From assembly GCA_943787175.1 (NCBI GenBank), contig CALSLK010000009.1, forward strand, positions 1 through 64,000: a stretch of DNA of 64,000 nucleotides, read 5' to 3'. Position 1 is the stretch's first letter; every line of letters begins with the position of its first letter. The position numbers and the translations under genes are program-made. The notes under the pieces were generated by a model that saw nothing but the letters and a program-made list of their open reading frames with translations, was not told the DNA's origin and ran no database searches. Positions 38,089 to 47,957 of this stretch are shown in pieces. Source of the stretch: an uncultured Alphaproteobacteria bacterium. Its GTDB lineage: Bacteria > Pseudomonadota > Alphaproteobacteria > SP197.

Positions 38089-38919
38089 TCAACTACCCTT
38101 GAACTCAGGCTTGCGCTTCTCGGCGAACGCGCGCGCACCTTCCATGAAGTCATCGGAGAACAGCATGCGTTCATAGGTTGGCAAGCCACTGTCGCCAGAG
38201 CCACCAGCCTGAATTGCACGCCGCGTCACTTCGAAGGACTCAGGCAACGGCAGATGCATCATCGCGCCCAGTGCTTCCTTCAGGGCCTGGAGGGCAAGCG
38301 GCGCGCCATCGGCAATCTCGGCCGCCAGCGCGCGGGCGTGATCCAGCAGTTGCTGGCGCGGCACAACATCGCGCACCAGTCCCAGATGTTTGGCCTCGGC
38401 CGCGCCCATGCGGCGGCCAGTGAGGAACAGGTCCATGGCGACATTGTAGGGAATGCGGCGCGGCAGACGCTGGATGGCGCCGGCATCGGGCAGAAATCCA
38501 CGCTGCATCTCGGGCAGGAAAAACTCGACGTGATCAGCCGCAACCAGAAGATCGCAGGCCAGCGCGATCTCGAAGCCACCGCCGACCGCAACGCCGTTGA
38601 TCGCGCCGATAACGGGCTTCTTCAGATCCCAGAATTCGACAATGCCTGCAAAACCGCCTTCGAGATCATCGGCCGAGGCAAGAGCATCGGCGTTGGAACC
38701 CGATCCCGACGCAATCTCCTTGAGGTCCCATCCTGCACTGAAAATCCGCTCGCCCGTGGCAGTCACGAGGCCAACGCGGAGATCATCGTCATCTTTCAGC
38801 CAACTCAGGGCTTCGTACATCTCCATGCTGAACTGGCGATTGATCGCATTGGCAGGTGGGCGGTCCATCACGATTTCGAGAACTCTGCCGCGTTTGGCAG
38901 CATGCACAAAGTCACCCAT
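38089..38919 (-). CDS. Crotonase family protein, carnitinyl-CoA dehydratase-like
   Basis: A 276-residue enoyl-CoA hydratase/isomerase. Features are DRPPANAIN near the start, the oxyanion segment IFSAGWDLKE, and INGVAVGGGFEIALACDL with LPEMQRGFLPDAGAIQRL, the Glu being catalytic. The C-terminal DDFMEGARAFAEKRKPEFKG is common to CaiD-type dehydratases. It lies 15 bp upstream of the enolase-superfamily pair on the same strand. Together with the betaine-type binding protein nearby, a role in carnitine or related acid breakdown is a reasonable but unproven inference. Confidence 0.85.
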   Translation of the reverse strand: MGDFVHAAKRGRVLEIVMDRPPANAINRQFSMEMYEALSWLKDDDDLRVGLVTATGERIFSAGWDLKEIASGSGSNADALASADDLEGGFAGIVEFWDLKKPVIGAINGVAVGGGFEIALACDLLVAADHVEFFLPEMQRGFLPDAGAIQRLPRRIPYNVAMDLFLTGRRMGAAEAKHLGLVRDVVPRQQLLDHARALAAEIADGAPLALQALKEALGAMMHLPLPESFEVTRRAIQAGGSGDSGLPTYERMLFSDDFMEGARAFAEKRKPEFKGS

Positions 38920-39019
38920 CAGCGCTTTCTCCCCATGTTCAAGGCAGAGACTAAAGCAGTTTTCCGGCCCACGAAATCACCCCGATGCCGGTACAATCTG
39001 GACCAAATTCACGACCGAC

Positions 39020-39050
39020 TTGCGCTTACCCCCCTGGTTGCGCATAAAAT
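39020..39050 (+). promoter_or_regulatory. Possible sigma-70 promoter for the betaine-binding protein gene
   Basis: ttgcgc (39,020) and taaaat (39,045) are separated by 19 bases, about 60 bases upstream of the start codon. The -10 is good, the spacing long. This is a visual match only. Confidence 0.3.
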
Positions 39051-39109
39051 CGCCTCAGATTCGGTCCAACGTGGCCGAACTTGATCCACATACTGGGAGA
39101 CACATAATT

Positions 39110-40081
39110 ATGGATCTTATCCGCAAATTTTCTTCGGCTGCTGCCGTTGGCGCGCTCGTTATGGGCATGTCGGCTGCTGCTCAGGCGCAGAACATTCCTG
39201 AGTCAGAAGAGCCGATCAAGCTCGCCATGAACGAATGGACAGGTCAGCACGTCAGTACGGCGGTTGCCGGCGAAGTCCTCAAGCGCATGGGTTACAACGT
39301 CGAATACATCACTGCGGGTTACTACCCTCAGATGACCGCTCTGGCCGATGGCGACATCGATGCCACGCTGGAAATCTGGAGCTCGAACATCGGTGAAGCA
39401 TTCGACGAAGCGATTGATTCCGGCACCGTTCAGGTTCTGGGTGAGTCAGGCCTGCGTCCGCAGGAAGCCTGGTACGTTCCGTCCTATGTCGTCGAAATGT
39501 GCCCGGGCCTGCCAAGCTGGGAAGCGCTGAACGCCTGCACCGAACTGTTCGAGACGGCAGACACGTCGCCTTCCGGCCGGTTCCTCGATTACCCTGCCGA
39601 ATGGGGTGATACGAACGCCGCCCGTATTGCAGCGCTCGACCTCGACTACGTTGCGATCCCGTCTGGTGGCGAAGGCGCCCTCATTGCCGAGATCAAGTCT
39701 GCTGTTTCACGTCAGGCTCCGCTGATCACCATGTTCTGGGAGCCGCATTGGCTGCACGCTCAGATCGACATGACACGCGTCTATCTGCCCGAGTACTACG
39801 ATGGTTGTCATGATGACGCATCGCTGGGCATGAACCCTGATGCGACTTATGACTGCGACTGGTCGTCGGTGACCATCTGGAAGATGGTCAACAAGGAGCT
39901 TCATAACTCGCATCCTGCCGCCTGGAACCTCATTGAGGTCTACCAGATCACCAATGCCGAACAGGCAGCGATGATGGCAGAGATCGACGACAACGGTCGT
40001 GATCTCGTCGAAGTCGTCAACGAGTGGCTCGACAACAATCCCGAAAAGGTCAAGGAATGGACCGACAACGCGATGATGTAA
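39110..40081 (+). CDS. Glycine betaine/proline-type ABC substrate-binding protein (ProX/OpuAC)
   Basis: A 323-residue binding protein with a signal peptide ending in AAQAQ. The mature sequence starts with EEPIKLAMNEWTGQHV and has YITAGYYPQMTALADGDIDATLEIW, WYVPSYVVE and FWEPHWLH. Aromatic residues of this kind form the quaternary-ammonium box in OpuAC proteins. It is preceded by gggag and a 190-bp intergenic region and is a single-gene transcript with a terminator. No ATPase or permease gene is beside it, so it must use components encoded elsewhere. Substrate is likely betaine, choline, carnitine or a related compound. Confidence 0.9.
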   Translation: MDLIRKFSSAAAVGALVMGMSAAAQAQNIPESEEPIKLAMNEWTGQHVSTAVAGEVLKRMGYNVEYITAGYYPQMTALADGDIDATLEIWSSNIGEAFDEAIDSGTVQVLGESGLRPQEAWYVPSYVVEMCPGLPSWEALNACTELFETADTSPSGRFLDYPAEWGDTNAARIAALDLDYVAIPSGGEGALIAEIKSAVSRQAPLITMFWEPHWLHAQIDMTRVYLPEYYDGCHDDASLGMNPDATYDCDWSSVTIWKMVNKELHNSHPAAWNLIEVYQITNAEQAAMMAEIDDNGRDLVEVVNEWLDNNPEKVKEWTDNAMM

Positions 40082-40107
40082 TCGCTTGTTCCTTCGGGAA
40101 GTAACTG

Positions 40108-40137
40108 GAAGGCCGGGTGGCAACACCCGGCCTTCTG
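40108..40137. terminator. Hairpin terminator between convergent genes
   Basis: A perfect 11-bp stem (gaaggccgggt / acccggccttc) closes a six-base loop. It lies between the stops of the binding-protein gene and the convergent flavoprotein gene and could stop transcription from both sides. The following T-run is weak. Confidence 0.7.
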
Positions 40138-40142
40138 CTTAT

Positions 40143-42215
40143 TCAGGGCAGTACAAATCCATCTGCCAGTTCGGTCAGTTCACGGCGATAGGGAATGTCG
40201 GCAGGTTCCGTGCCCAGCTCCCGCGCAAAGCGGTGCCCTTCATAGACCGCCGCAGCGATGATCGAAGGACCGTAACAATCACCAATGCGCTTGACGCCCT
40301 GCAACCCGGCATCTGCGAACTTCTGTTCTTCTGCCATCAAGGCATGGAACAACGCATCATCAGGCACGCGCGACGTCACCATCACAATGCTTGCAGCATT
40401 GATGGAGCGAGTCTGGCCGCTGTAGAGGCAGGAAAGTTCGATCGTGCCGGAGTTGACCTTGTCGAGCTTGTGGTTGGTGACAATCTCGATACCCAGCTCG
40501 ATGATGCGCGCCTGAATGCGGTGCTGTTCAAGCGTGGCGTCGGTCCAGGATGAAACCTTGGAATCCGTCGTGACCAGGACAACCTCGAGCCCGTCACCCC
40601 GCAGCTTCTCGGCCACGACAGCGCCCATGTAGTAATGCTCATCGTCATAAACCACGACCGGGCCGTTGGGCACCACACCGTCCATCACGTCGTCAGGCGT
40701 TAACACATTGGCACCGTCGGCTCCGGGAATCGGAAACTGGTGTGCGCTGCCGTAACCGTCCTTGCGCCAGTGCGCGCCGGTCGCAATTGCGACCTGATTG
40801 GCGCCGAACTCCAGAACCTGGGCAGCATCGAGCTCGCTTCCCTGGAATATTTCGACATTGGCCATCTGCTGGATGCGATGCACGCGATAGTCACGTACCC
40901 GGCCCCAGGCTGACAGACCAGGCAGATTGCTTTCGCGCGTCACACGACCACCCAGTTCTTCGCGCGCTTCGGCCAGCGTAACGTTATAGCCGCGCTCTGC
41001 GGCAGCACGGGCAGCTTCCAGACCTGCTGGGCCGGCTCCGATGATCAGGATTGAATCATCGTTCGCCTTGGGCGCAATGCGTTCAGGGTGCCAGCCCTTG
41101 CGCCACTCCTCGCCCTTGGTCGGATTCTGGGTGCAGCGCATGGGCGCCTTGTGGATGTCCCAGGCAACACAGATGTTGCAGCCGATGCATTCGCGGATGT
41201 CGTCGATACGCCCTTCCTCGATCTTCTTAGGGAGGAACGGATCAGCAATAGAAGGCCGCGCCGCGCCGATCATGTCGATCACACCCTTGTTCACCAGAGA
41301 CACCATGCGATCGGGCGAGGTGTAACGCCCTACGGCAACGACCGGCTTGGTCGTGACGTCCTTCACAAAGGAAATGAACGATTCCTGAAAGCCCTCCTCG
41401 GCAAAACGGCTGGTGACGCTGTCATTTGCCCATTCCGATACATTGACGTCCCAGAGGTCAGGCTCCTCGGCCATCATCTCGATGATCTCGCGCCCTTCCT
41501 TCTCGAACTCCATGCCTTCGGCACCGCGCAGCTCGTCCACCGCAAAACGCGCAACCACGCCCATGGTGTCGCCCACGGCATCCTTGGCATCGGCAATGAG
41601 CTCACGGAACAGGCGAATGCGGTTTTCCAGACTGCCGCCGTATTCATCCGTGCGTTTGTTGTAGCGCGGCAGCATGAACTGGCCAGCAAGCGACAGGTTA
41701 TGCCCGGCGTAACAGCAGATGATGTCGAACCCGGCCTCCTTGGATCGCTTGACCGCTTCGAGATGCCAACGCCGATAGTCGCGGATGTCGGACTTGTCCA
41801 TCGCGCGGCACTGCCAGGGACTGCCGACAACCGGCATGTGCGACGGGAACATCGGCACTTCGCGGCTATATAGGTTCGGAGCAAACTTGCCGTTGTGGGT
41901 CAGCTCAATCAGGGCCAGCGAGTTATGTTCATGCACCGCATCGCACATGCGCGCGAGATAGGGGACGTCCTGATTGGACCACAACCGGCCCTCCGACGAC
42001 GGCGAGATATCCGACGTGGGATGGATATCGATCTGCTCTGTCGAAATCACTGCCCATCCGCCTTCGGCCTTTACGCCACGCATTGCCGCCATGCTGGATG
42101 GATAGGTCCGGCCCATGCCGTTGCAGTGGGGCACCTGATAGAACCGGTTGCGCGCCGTCACAGGCCCGATCTTCACAGGTTCAAACAGAACGTCGTAACG
42201 AGGATCGCGGGTCAT
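40143..42215 (-). CDS. TMADH/DgcA-like FMN-FeS-FAD oxidoreductase, second of tandem pair
   Basis: A 690-residue flavoprotein. The N-terminal half is an old-yellow-enzyme FMN barrel (VPHCNGMG, the active-site LTHNGKF region, DEYGGSLENR). Near residues 343-361 is a 4Fe-4S cluster, CIGCNIC then Cys after 11 residues. The C-terminal third binds FAD/ADP, with IGAGPAGLEAARAAAERG. This order matches trimethylamine dehydrogenase and dimethylglycine demethylase DgcA. Start 42215 overlaps the upstream paralogue's stop (ATGA), favouring the shorter start over 42233. It probably demethylates or oxidises a methylated amine imported by the betaine-type binding protein. Confidence 0.87.
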   Translation of the reverse strand: MTRDPRYDVLFEPVKIGPVTARNRFYQVPHCNGMGRTYPSSMAAMRGVKAEGGWAVISTEQIDIHPTSDISPSSEGRLWSNQDVPYLARMCDAVHEHNSLALIELTHNGKFAPNLYSREVPMFPSHMPVVGSPWQCRAMDKSDIRDYRRWHLEAVKRSKEAGFDIICCYAGHNLSLAGQFMLPRYNKRTDEYGGSLENRIRLFRELIADAKDAVGDTMGVVARFAVDELRGAEGMEFEKEGREIIEMMAEEPDLWDVNVSEWANDSVTSRFAEEGFQESFISFVKDVTTKPVVAVGRYTSPDRMVSLVNKGVIDMIGAARPSIADPFLPKKIEEGRIDDIRECIGCNICVAWDIHKAPMRCTQNPTKGEEWRKGWHPERIAPKANDDSILIIGAGPAGLEAARAAAERGYNVTLAEAREELGGRVTRESNLPGLSAWGRVRDYRVHRIQQMANVEIFQGSELDAAQVLEFGANQVAIATGAHWRKDGYGSAHQFPIPGADGANVLTPDDVMDGVVPNGPVVVYDDEHYYMGAVVAEKLRGDGLEVVLVTTDSKVSSWTDATLEQHRIQARIIELGIEIVTNHKLDKVNSGTIELSCLYSGQTRSINAASIVMVTSRVPDDALFHALMAEEQKFADAGLQGVKRIGDCYGPSIIAAAVYEGHRFARELGTEPADIPYRRELTELADGFVLP

Positions 42216-44299
42216 CAGGCTGCTCCTGGCCAATCGTTGGAAAGTTCCACCACTTCACGGCGGAAAGGTGTCGTGTCGAGCGGTACATCGGTATCGAGTT
42301 CACGCGCATACTTGTGGCCGCCATAAACCGCCGCAGCGATCAAACCGGGCGCCAGACAATCGCCGATTGCCGTGACGCTCTTGATGCCTGCCGCCTTCAG
42401 GGCGGGCTCATCGCTGCTGAGTTCACGGTAAAGCGCATCGTGGGCATTCCGCATGGTGACCAGCACCAGGCTGCCGCGATCAAGCCAGGATCGGTTGTCG
42501 GAATAGGTGCAGGCAAGTTCGAGTTCTTCATCACCCACGCAGGCAATTTTCTTGGCGAGGTGGAGTTCGACACCCAGATCCATCAAACGGTACTGGATGC
42601 GCGATTGCTCCATGGTGTTGTGGGTCCAGTGGGCCACGTCGGTTGCGGGCGTGACGTAGATGACCTTGTGGCCCTGCGCGACTGCGACTTCCGCCAGCAC
42701 GCTGCCCATGAAGTAATGATCATCGTCATAGATCACGACCGGGCCGGAAAGCTCAGCGCCCGCCATCACATCATCGGGCGTGAAGATGCCGGATTCTTCA
42801 AAGCCCGGGATGGGCTGCCGGTGCGCCCGGCCCAGACCATCGCGTCGCCAGGATGATCCCGTGGCAATGGCAACATGGTCAAAGCCGAATTCGTGGACCT
42901 CATCAGCACCAAGTTCGCTATCCATGAAAAGTTCGACATTGGGCAACTTGTGCAACTGGCCAACGCGCCAGTCGCGCACCCTGCCCCAGGTTGAAAGACC
43001 CGGCAGTTTCTCCAGCTGGTTGAGGTGACCACCCAGTTCGGTCGTTGCCTCGGCAAGCGTCACTTCATAGCCGCGCTGTCCCAGGGCACGCGCGGCCTCC
43101 AGACCGGTGGGTCCGCCACCGACGATCAGGACCTTGCTGTCACTTGCTTTGCCATCGATCCGTTCGGGATGCCAGCCGCGTCGCCATTCTTCGCCCTTGG
43201 TCGGGTTCTGGGTGCAACGCATGGGCATATGCATGAAGTCACCGGAGACGCAGATATTGCAGCCGATGCATTCGCGGATGTCGTCGATACGGCCTTCCTC
43301 GACCTTTTTCGGGAGAAAGGGATCGGCAATGGAAGGGCGCGCCGCGCCAATGAAATCCACAATGCCCTTGTTGACCAGTGAGACCATGCGGTCGACCGAG
43401 GTATAGCGGCCCACGGCCACAACCGGCTTGTTGGTTGTTTCCTTGACCCAGCCGATGAAGGATTCTTGGAATCCCTCCTCCGAGAAACGCGCGGTCTGGC
43501 TGTCGTTTTCCCATTCGCTGATGTTGACGTCCCAGAGATCGGGAAGGTCAGCCAGAAGCTCGACCACGGCCCGGCCATCGCCATCGGCCGTGATGCTGCC
43601 ATCACCCAGGAGTTCATCGACCGCGAACCGCACCGCCACGCCCATGGTGTCACCGACGGCATCCTTGGTGTCCTCAATGACTTCACGCAGCAGGCGCACG
43701 CGGTTCTCAATGGAACCGCCGTATTCATCCGTGCGCTGGTTGTAACGCTGCGCAATGAAATGCTGCATCAGGCAAAGATTGTGCGCGGCATAGACATAGA
43801 TGATGTCAAACCCGGCATCACGTGCACGAATGGCGGCCTGTTTGTGCCAGCGGCGGAAGTTGGCAATGTCGGCCTTGTCCATGGTGCGCGCCTGGCCGGG
43901 CTCGAACCCTTCCACCGGAATTGCGACCGGGGCCATGGGGACTTCACGCGAGAGTTTGTTGTGGCCGGCCGCACCGCCATAGACCAGCTCACATCCAGCA
44001 AGAGCGCCGTGTTTGTGAACATTGTCGACCATACGCGCCATGATCGGAATATCCTGCTCGCTCCAAAGGCGCGCTTCGATGGCAGGCGTGACATCACCGG
44101 TATGATGAAAGTCGCATTCTTCGGTGCAGATGACAGCCCAGCCACCTTCTGCCTTTACGCCGCGCATCGCGGCCATGGCGCTGGGATAATGTGTGCCCAT
44201 CCCGTTGCAGTGGGGCACCTGATAGAAGCGGTTGCGCGCCGTGACCGGGCCGATCTTCACCTCTTCAAACAAAACATCGTATTGTGAATCGCGCGCCAT
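42215..44299 (-). CDS. TMADH/DgcA-like FMN-FeS-FAD oxidoreductase, first of tandem pair
   Basis: A protein of about 694 residues, the same architecture as the following gene: FMN barrel with VPHCNGMGTHYPSAM, the QRTDEYGGSIENR motif, iron-sulfur CIGCNIC with a fourth Cys after the M-P-M-R, and FAD/ADP domain with VGGGPTGLEAARALGQRG. The barrel has diverged at substrate-facing positions compared with its partner (for example CELVYGGAAGHNKLSR versus IELTHNGKFAPNLYSR), which suggests different substrates or a division of labour. Start 44299 (MARDSQYDVL) was chosen; 44341 adds an unconserved leader. Confidence 0.87.
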   Translation of the reverse strand: MARDSQYDVLFEEVKIGPVTARNRFYQVPHCNGMGTHYPSAMAAMRGVKAEGGWAVICTEECDFHHTGDVTPAIEARLWSEQDIPIMARMVDNVHKHGALAGCELVYGGAAGHNKLSREVPMAPVAIPVEGFEPGQARTMDKADIANFRRWHKQAAIRARDAGFDIIYVYAAHNLCLMQHFIAQRYNQRTDEYGGSIENRVRLLREVIEDTKDAVGDTMGVAVRFAVDELLGDGSITADGDGRAVVELLADLPDLWDVNISEWENDSQTARFSEEGFQESFIGWVKETTNKPVVAVGRYTSVDRMVSLVNKGIVDFIGAARPSIADPFLPKKVEEGRIDDIRECIGCNICVSGDFMHMPMRCTQNPTKGEEWRRGWHPERIDGKASDSKVLIVGGGPTGLEAARALGQRGYEVTLAEATTELGGHLNQLEKLPGLSTWGRVRDWRVGQLHKLPNVELFMDSELGADEVHEFGFDHVAIATGSSWRRDGLGRAHRQPIPGFEESGIFTPDDVMAGAELSGPVVIYDDDHYFMGSVLAEVAVAQGHKVIYVTPATDVAHWTHNTMEQSRIQYRLMDLGVELHLAKKIACVGDEELELACTYSDNRSWLDRGSLVLVTMRNAHDALYRELSSDEPALKAAGIKSVTAIGDCLAPGLIAAAVYGGHKYARELDTDVPLDTTPFRREVVELSNDWPGAA

Positions 44300-44385
44300 C
44301 CTGGCCCCCTGTAACTGATTGGCACGATTGTAGTCTGCCACCGCCTCAACACGCCACCGCTATCGGCAGGCAACTGACTGTCCAG

Positions 44386-45280
44386 TCAGATTTGCTCACC
44401 AATCCAATCCCGGAACGCCGTAACGCGGCTGTCTCCTGACCGGGTTTTCGGCCAGACGAGAAAATAGGAAAAGGGGTGCTCCGCCGTGAGATCGAAAGGC
44501 CGGATCAGGCGACCGGCATCGATGTCCGGCTGGGCAAGTTCCAGATAACCCATGGCAAAACCCACCCCGTCCATGGCGGCCTGCAGGGCAAGGTTCGGGT
44601 CCTGGAAAGACAGGCCCGGCAGTTCTTCACCTGCCGGCACCCTGGCGGCCTCCAGCCAGTAGCGCCATTCCTCACCCAGAGCATGGCCGCGAACATCGGC
44701 ATGGATCAGCGTCTGCTCGAGCATGACCGCGGGGTCGGGATTATCACCCAACGCGGCACAGGCTGCCCGGCTGCAAAGCGGTGTGAGATGGATGGGGAGC
44801 ATCAACTCGGATTCCAACCCCTGCCATGGTGCCAATCCGCATCGCAGGCCGATATCGGCTTCACCGGTGCCCAGGTTGCTGAAGGCCAGGGTGGGATGGA
44901 GGTGGATCGGGATGGCAGGGTAACGCCGCTGCCAGTCTCCCAGGCGGGGAATGAGCCACTTGGCGGCAAAGGTCGGCGTCGTCGTGACCTTCAGGGCGCC
45001 CTCGTGCTGGTCGGCCACAAGCCCCCCCAGGGTTGTGGCGATGCGGTCGAAGGCATCGGCCAGGACCGGCATCAGGGTCTGGCCGGCCTCGGTCAGCGTG
45101 ACGCCGCGATTGCTGCGATGAAACAGGTCAAAGCCGAGCGAGGCCTCCAGCTGGCGCACCTGATGGCTGATCGCGCTGTGGGTAACGTGGAGTTCGTCCC
45201 CAGCACGCGAAAAACTCAGGTGTCGCGCAGCCGCCTCAAAGGCGCGCAGGGCAGTTGAACTGGAGCGATCCGCGTTTCAC
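44386..45280 (-). CDS. LysR family regulator (GcvA-like), one frameshift at the N-terminus
   Basis: The C-terminal 257 residues read cleanly: TTTPTFAAKWLIPRLGDWQRRYP, LGTGEADIGLRCG and GVGFAMGYLELAQPD are the GcvA-type effector domain. The helix-turn-helix is in the same frame only back to ALRAFEAAARHLSFSRAG with SHQVRQLEASLGFDLFHR; a one-base shift near 45,253 joins it to the start at 45,280 (GTG, MKRGSLQFN). A total of about 297 residues results, normal for LysR. It is divergent from the Rieske oxygenase gene and likely controls it and the flavoprotein pair. Confidence 0.85.
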
Positions 45281-45391
45281 ATCAGACCCTGGTGTGAGTT
45301 TCATTCACACCCATCGTGCAAAATCATCGCTTGCTGTCAAATGCGACACAATCGCATCGTGGCATCCTGAACCTGCATTCCAGAGTGAGCG

Positions 45392-46753
45392 ATGGCACCA
45401 CGCACCAACACCTCCGCGCCGTATGACGGCTATCACCAGACCTGGACCGGCGCGAGCGATTCCGGTGCTGACTCAGGTCGGCCCCGGCACGCCATGCGGC
45501 GAATTACCTGCGCCGCTACTGGCAGCCGGTCGAACTTGCCAGGGAGCTGGGTGAACGCCCCAAGCTGATCCGCGTGCTGGGCGAAGACCTGGTGCTGTTC
45601 CGCGACAAGAGCGATCGGCTGGGCCTGGTCCACAAGAACTGCCCGCACCGCCGCGCGTCGATGGAATTCGGTATCTGCGAAGGCCGCGGCATCCGCTGCT
45701 GCTACCACGGCTGGCTGTTCGACGTGGACGGCACCGTTGTCGAAGCGCCCGGCCAGCCCGACGGCGTTGAGGAACGCATCCAGGCTTCCACCCGTCTGGG
45801 TGCCTATCCCGTGCGGGAGTATCAGGGCCTCGATCTTCGCCTATCTCGGCCCGCCTGACGTCGGTGCCCGAGTTCCCCATCTACGACACCCTGGAAATGC
45901 TCGGGCACGAGATGGTGCCCTACAAGGCGCCCTTCCACTGCAACTGGATTCAGGTTCAGGACGCCATCCTCGACCCGCTGCACACCGCCTTCCTGCACTC
46001 GCGCATGAGCCGCCAGCAGTTCTCCGAAGGGCTTCGGCGAAATCGGCGAGATGAAGTTCTATGAACGCCCGTCCGGCTATATCGGCACGGCGACACGCCG
46101 CGTCGGCGACAATGTCTGGGTCCGCGTGAACGAGCTGGTCCTGCCCAACTACACCCAGGCCGGCGCTGCCTTTGCCGCCGACGGCACGGCGAACAACGTT
46201 ACTTTCGGGCGCACCTCCTTTGCCCGCTGGGTCGTGCCGCTCGACGACACCGAAACCATGTGTTTTGCCTGGGCCGTGTTTGGTGACCGTGGCGATCCCG
46301 CAGGAATACAACACGCCCGAAGGGCCCTGAGCTGATCGAACAGGGCGAGGTCTTTGACCGGCCCTATGAGGAGCGCCAGCGCTTTCCCGCCGATGTCGAA
46401 GCCTGCGAGGGCATGGGCGTGTTCAGCGAACACGAGAAGGAAAACCTGGTGCCCAGCGACAAGGGCATCCAGATGTACCGCCGCCGCCTGCGCGAGCTGA
46501 TCGGCGCCCTGCAGGACGGCACGGAGCCCCCGCATGCCACCTCGATCTGGCCCAATCCGCTGCCGACCTATGGCGGCGACACCGTCCTGACGGTGCCAGA
46601 GCCGGCGGCGGGGATGACCGCAAGCTCCTGCAGAAGGTCGGCATGGCGGTGATGGACATCCAGTTCGCGGCGGAACACCTGAAAGGTGACGAACGCGACC
46701 AGCAGGTCATCGCCGCCCTCAAGACCCTGGAAGCCGAAGGTGTTGCAGCATGA
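45392..46753 (+). CDS. Rieske non-heme iron oxygenase, alpha subunit; multiple frameshifts
   Basis: The reconstructed protein has about 450 residues. The N-terminal Rieske domain has KNCPHRRAS and CCYHGWLFD, which give the Cys-x-His and Cys-x2-His ligands. The catalytic domain has the iron-binding DPLHTAFLHS. At least seven single-base shifts (near 45,513, 45,833, 45,853, 46,036, 46,292, 46,333 and 46,612) are needed; most are +1 insertions and each repair restores family sequence, for example IFAYLGPPD and GFGEIGEMKFYE. It resembles phthalate-dioxygenase-type or O-/N-demethylating oxygenases. It overlaps the next gene's start by 4 bp (ATGA). No reductase subunit is adjacent. Confidence 0.8.
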
Positions 46754-47770
46754 GTGTGCGCGTCCACATCAAGAACAACCACGCCCATCCCGACACCTTT
46801 CCGCCCACGCCCGGAGAGCGAGCCGGTCTTCACGACCACGCAGGAGCGTTATGACGCCGCGCTGAAGGGGTTTCTCCGACATCGCGCCCCAGCTCGATAC
46901 CGTCATCGACTGGGACACCGACACCTTCGCCGAGTCCATGCAGAACCGCCGAGGCCCTGATGTGCTGGGACCTGCCGACGGAGAACCTGCGCGAGGTCGC
47001 GCCCCACCTGAAATGGATTCACATCATCGGGGCGGGTGTCGAGCATCTCTGCCCCATGGACTGGGTGCCCGAAGGCCTCGTCATCACCAACAACAAGGGC
47101 GCCCAGGCCGACAAGGCCGGCGACTTTCGGCCTGATGGCCGTCATGATGCTCCACAACCACATCCCGGCCATCGCCAGCAATCAGGCCAAGTCGGAATGG
47201 CTCTCGCTCTATTCCACGCCCATCGAGGGGCGCACGGTGCTGATCGTGGGTGTCGGCAGCCTGGGCGGCGGCGCCGCCAAACAGCTCAAGAAACTGGGCA
47301 TCCGGGTTCTGGGCATCAGCCGCCACGGCAATCCCCACCCCCATGTCGACGAGATGGGAACGGTGGCGCAGCTGGATGACTTCCTGCCGCGCGCCGATCA
47401 GGTCTTTGTCGCCACGCCCATGACGCCCGAAACCGTCAACCTGATGAGCCGCGAGCGCCTGGCGCGCATGAAACCCGGTGCCGGAATCATCAACATCGGG
47501 CGCGCCGGCACCATGGACTATGACGCGCTGGTCGAGTTCCTGGGCACCGGCCAGATCGGCGGCGCGATCCTCGACGTCTTCGACCCCGAGCCCCTGCCGG
47601 CGGATTCACCGCTCTGGACGACACCCAACCTGATGGTGATGCCGCATATCTCGGCCGATGACGGCGACACCTATATCGAGACCACGCTCAACATCTTCCT
47701 TTCCAACATGCGCCGCTTCATCGCCGGCGACCCACTCCACAACATCGTCCGTCCCGAGCTGGGCTATTAG
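46750..47770 (+). CDS. D-isomer-specific 2-hydroxyacid dehydrogenase, frameshifted N-terminal half
   Basis: The last 240 residues read cleanly: NAD-binding LIVGVGSLGGGAAKQL, the Arg of NIGRAGTMD, Glu of DVFDPEPLP and His of PHISADDG are the catalytic and cofactor residues of the family. The N-terminal domain (SVRVHIKNNHAHPDTF, TTTQERYDAAL, LKWIHIIGAGVEHL) is cut by shifts near 46,813, 46,872, 46,944 and 47,127, all +1. The enzyme interconverts a 2-oxo and a D-2-hydroxy acid with NAD(P)H. It lies immediately after the Rieske oxygenase in the same operon. Confidence 0.82.
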
Positions 47771-47807
47771 ATTCCGGCTCGCGCTCCGACCTTCCCGCAC
47801 ACCCGTC

Positions 47808-47832
47808 ATGGCACGGCTTGACCGGCGCTCAT
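47808..47832. repeat. Degenerate palindromic repeat, CTTGA orientation (copy 4)
   Basis: A weak hairpin around cttga (catggcacgg ... ccggcgctc). Its flank cccgtcatgg matches the reverse complement of the downstream copy, so the two form an inverted pair about 100 bp apart in the 240-bp gap between the dehydrogenase and the glutamine-synthetase-like gene. Confidence 0.5.
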
Positions 47833-47934
47833 CCCTGCCGGAGCACCGGCACCACCCACCGACGGGTTGTCACGCGCACGATGGTGCCGCCATCATGTCA
47901 CCGGCAGAGCTGGAGTGCTTGGCCTCAGGCATGG

Positions 47935-47957
47935 ATGGCCCCATCAAGTGGGGCCAT
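47935..47957. repeat. Palindromic repeat with TCAAG loop (copy 5)
   Basis: A perfect 9-bp stem (atggcccca / tggggccat) around tcaag, followed by gacggg. The surrounding text (agctggagtg, ggcatggatgg) recurs around copy 7 at 56.2 kb, so the repeat unit is longer than the hairpin. Confidence 0.8.

Noticed and set aside
35911-39084. A 1,057-codon open frame on the plus strand opposite the enolase-superfamily and crotonase genes
   Set aside because: It is a high-GC shadow: the minus strand carries three genes with complete catalytic motifs, and the plus reading has no family motif and a Gln/His/Arg-rich composition.
45392-47130. Programmed frameshifting in the Rieske and dehydrogenase genes
   Set aside because: There are too many shifts (about eleven in 1.7 kb), without slippery heptamers or a common motif; sequence error is simpler.
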